A DNA stretch of 64,000 nt. It comes from Sporosarcina ureilytica. GTDB lineage: Bacteria > Bacillota > Bacilli > Bacillales_A > Planococcaceae. Under the pieces are notes generated by a model. The model ran no database searches, was not told the DNA's origin, and saw only the letters and a program-made list of their open reading frames with translations. How positions within the stretch are numbered: the stretch's first letter is position 1; the number at the start of each line of letters is the position of its first letter. The DNA lies in contig NZ_CP017560.1 in the NCBI RefSeq assembly GCF_001753205.1, forward strand, positions 496,001 through 560,000, read 5' to 3'. Below, piece after piece: positions 62,283-64,000 of the stretch. Both the position numbers and the translations under genes were made by a program.

Positions 62283-63386
62283 ATGCGGTTACAAGAATGG
62301 ACGATGGAAGAGCAAGAGCAGCTGATCCACTTTTTAACAACAAATACATGGCCTTATCATGGCAATACACATCCTGCGCGCCATCTTATCGAAAAGACGA
62401 TTGAAGAGGGCGGCTATCAATCTGATGAAGTGAAAACATTTTGGGTGGAAAATGACAAACAAGAAAAAGTCGGTATCGTTAAATTATATGATTTACGTGA
62501 TGAAATCCCGATGTTTGATTTGCGGATTGCAGATTTATATAGAGGATATGGGTATGGACCAGCGGCGCTTCAACTCGTAGTAGATTATGTATTTGAACTG
62601 CCTGCAAAGAAAATTCGTTTGGAAGGCCATACGAGACAAGATAATTTAGCAATGCGTAAAACGTTTGAACGCGCAGGCTTTGTAAAAGAAGCACATTTGC
62701 GAAATGCATGGTTTTCTCCGAAGGAAAATTCCTATTATGATGCTGTCACCTATGGAATTACGCGGGAGGACTATCAAGGCGGTGTGACGACGCCGGTTGT
62801 TTGGGAGGATGAAAAGGAGGCGGAACGGGGGATTCAAATCCCGAAGTTTCCGGAACGTTTTGAATCGGAACGGCTTATTATTCGGGCACCACAAGTAGAG
62901 GATGCACTTGATGCTTGGACGTCTGTCTGTAACTCGCAAGCAGCCCTTTCCGAGTGGATGCCATGGGCAAAGGAAACGCCACGGTTGGAATCGACTGAGG
63001 AAAGTTTACGGCAGGCAGTTGCTGACTTTATTACCCGAAAAGATTTGCGTTTACATTTATTTCTAAAGGAAAATGGTGCATTTATCGGTTCATCGGGACT
63101 CCATCGAATTGATTGGTCCATCCCAAAATTTGAAATTGGTTATTGGTTAGACACTAAATTCGAAGGGCATGGCTATATGACAGAAGCTGTACAGGCGATT
63201 ACCGAATTTGCTTTTCAAGAACTTGGGGCACGCCGGATAGAAATTCGATGTGACGAGGAAAATATTAAAAGTCGTGCAGTTGCGGAACGTGTAGGCTTTG
63301 AACTTGAGGGCACATTAAAGCAAGACAGCGTCTCAATAGATGGAAATGGTTTACGTAATACATGTATCTATGCGAAAATCAAATAA
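62283..63386 (+). CDS. Double GNAT N-acetyltransferase
   Basis: A 367-residue fusion of two GNAT acetyltransferase domains. The first (about residues 1-165) has the acetyl-CoA loop RGYGYGPAALQ; the second (about 195-367) begins ESERLIIRAP, as RimJ/RimL and YdaF proteins do, and has EGHGYMTEAVQ. Substrates are unknown; the second domain suggests an N-terminal or ribosomal-protein acetyltransferase. It follows cadA by 11 bases and so may be transcribed with it. The start follows GGGGGAA. Fusions of this kind occur in Bacillales. Confidence 0.85.
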   Translation: MRLQEWTMEEQEQLIHFLTTNTWPYHGNTHPARHLIEKTIEEGGYQSDEVKTFWVENDKQEKVGIVKLYDLRDEIPMFDLRIADLYRGYGYGPAALQLVVDYVFELPAKKIRLEGHTRQDNLAMRKTFERAGFVKEAHLRNAWFSPKENSYYDAVTYGITREDYQGGVTTPVVWEDEKEAERGIQIPKFPERFESERLIIRAPQVEDALDAWTSVCNSQAALSEWMPWAKETPRLESTEESLRQAVADFITRKDLRLHLFLKENGAFIGSSGLHRIDWSIPKFEIGYWLDTKFEGHGYMTEAVQAITEFAFQELGARRIEIRCDEENIKSRAVAERVGFELEGTLKQDSVSIDGNGLRNTCIYAKIK

Positions 63387-63398
63387 GAAACATGCATA

Positions 63399-63443
63399 GG
63401 AAAGGGATGCCAGACTTTGTACAAAGTCGACATCCCTTTCCTT
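63399..63443. terminator. Hairpin between the GNAT and small membrane protein genes
   Basis: GGAAAGGGATG pairs with CATCCCTTTCC, enclosing GACTTTGT/ACAAAGTC. The T-runs are short, so strength is unclear; it touches the stop of the minus-strand gene. Confidence 0.7.
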
Positions 63444-63597
63444 AACGGGAACGTCTACCTGTGAGAAGTTGGAAAATGAAGATGATCCCGGCAATCACTA
63501 AAATAATGTGGATTAGTCCACCGCCTATTTTGAATAGAAGACCTACTAGCCAAAATACAAAAAGGGCTACAATCACAAACCAAAGAAATTGACCCAT
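63442..63597 (-). CDS. Lmo0937-type small membrane protein
   Basis: A 51-residue protein with one or two hydrophobic helices (residues 3-22 and 27-43) and a basic C-terminus, TGRRSR. It matches the Lmo0937 family of tiny membrane proteins common in Bacillales, of unknown function and often linked to stress conditions. The start at 63597 follows AAGGAG by eight bases. It is divergent from mntR with a 111-base gap. Confidence 0.8.
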   Translation of the reverse strand: MGQFLWFVIVALFVFWLVGLLFKIGGGLIHIILVIAGIIFIFQLLTGRRSR

Positions 63598-63708
63598 AAT
63601 ATTCACTCCTTAACTTGTTTGTAAGAATTTACCCCACAAGAGAAGGGCTTAAACAATTTTGGGAAATACAGTTTTTGATAAACAAATGATATTGGAGGCG
63701 AACGGACG

Positions 63709-64000
63709 ATGGCTACACCAGGGATGGAAGATTATCTAGAACAAATTTATTTACATATTGAAAGAAATGGGGTTGCACGCGCATCCGATATTGCTGACTC
63801 ACTAGACGTTCTCCCTTCATCTGTTACAAAAATGGTTCAACGACTAGATCGTGAAGGATATGTTTATTATGAAAGGTATAAAGGAATAGAATTAACAGAG
63901 AAAGGTTTGGCGTTTGGGAGGAAACTTGTAAAGCGACATGATATTCTAGAGGAGTTTCTTCGTATTATCGGTGTGAAAGAAGAAAAGATTTATGATGATG
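63709..64000 (+). CDS. mntR: Manganese transport regulator MntR, N-terminal part
   Basis: The first 97 codons of a DtxR-family repressor; the gene runs past the window end. The winged helix is near residues 22-60 ([22 protein letters not shown]). Metal ligands Asp8, Glu11 and His77 of Bacillus MntR are conserved at the same positions. With Mn(II) it represses manganese importers. The start at 63709 follows TTGGAGG. In the remaining upstream bases I see no clear operator. Confidence 0.93.
   Translation, partial: MATPGMEDYLEQIYLHIERNGVARASDIADSLDVLPSSVTKMVQRLDREGYVYYERYKGIELTEKGLAFGRKLVKRHDILEEFLRIIGVKEEKIYDD

Noticed and set aside
1-64000. Mobile elements, integrases, tRNA or rRNA genes
   Set aside because: No transposase-like frame, terminal inverted repeat with target duplication, or cloverleaf sequence was seen.

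Overview
The window is chromosomal DNA of a low-to-moderate GC Gram-positive bacterium of the order Bacillales. The gene families (FloT/NfeD pair, YclNOPQ-type siderophore importer, NiaP, NsrR/Hmp, Mn-dependent PpaC, seven-gene Mrp antiporter, MntR), the AGGAGG-type ribosome binding sites and the sigma-W-like promoter all fit this. Planococcaceae/Caryophanaceae (Sporosarcina-like) is my best guess, but no rRNA is present to prove it. I see no tRNA, rRNA, insertion sequence, prophage or cas gene. Genes sit in short operons separated by clear hairpin terminators.

Layout. 1-5.3 kb: start of an MMPL exporter, a repeat array, a cold-shock gene, a DUF47-Pit phosphate uptake pair and a sigma-W-type NfeD-flotillin operon. 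5.3-15.2 kb: a zinc-ribbon membrane protein, an ABC exporter pair, fumarase, and a four-carbon acid sugar cluster (GntP permease, DUF1537 kinase, 3-hydroxyisobutyrate-dehydrogenase-like enzyme) divergent from its GntR/FadR regulator and a Dph6-like ATPase. 15.2-27.3 kb: a TetM-like translational GTPase, a methyltransferase, a nitroreductase, an acyl-CoA ligase, a guanine-deaminase-like enzyme, PutP, HflX and an ABC exporter. 27.5-37.3 kb: a lipoprotein, a Fur-type petrobactin-like importer, NiaP, a UDG-family protein and an OpuC-like importer. 37.3-48.1 kb: DNA repair and housekeeping genes, Hmp/NsrR, PpaC, a Rieske oxidoreductase, a DsbA-like protein, YceI, MurB and a Usp protein. 48.3-54.3 kb: the complete mrpABCDEFG operon with a structured leader. 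54.4-64 kb: an HTH/DUF3169 pair, a penicillin-acylase-family protein and a P1 peptidase, a CadC-CadA metal efflux operon, a double GNAT protein, a tiny membrane protein and the start of mntR.

The most unusual content is intergenic. Three arrays (252-597, 42842-43266, 59004-59660) are built from about 70 copies of a unit beginning AAGTA and carrying CAACG. Consecutive units are always 21 or 19 bases apart; two arrays repeat the order 21-21-21-19, giving an exact 82-base period. Two more arrays with unrelated sequence show the same spacing: TGTCC at 45456-45600 (21 and 19) and GGARTTC at 6076-6160 (21). They lie between genes, are not protein coding (82 is not a multiple of 3) and are not CRISPRs. 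A shared step of about two DNA helical turns across three unrelated sequence families suggests a common architecture that I do not recognise.

Several regulatory regions can be read directly: a sigma-W-type promoter before nfeD-floT, Fur boxes flanking the siderophore promoter, two identical-geometry CadC operators, a palindrome over the yceI -35 box, GTATAC operators in the tetronate cluster, and a mirrored pair of extended -10 promoters at 15198-15238.
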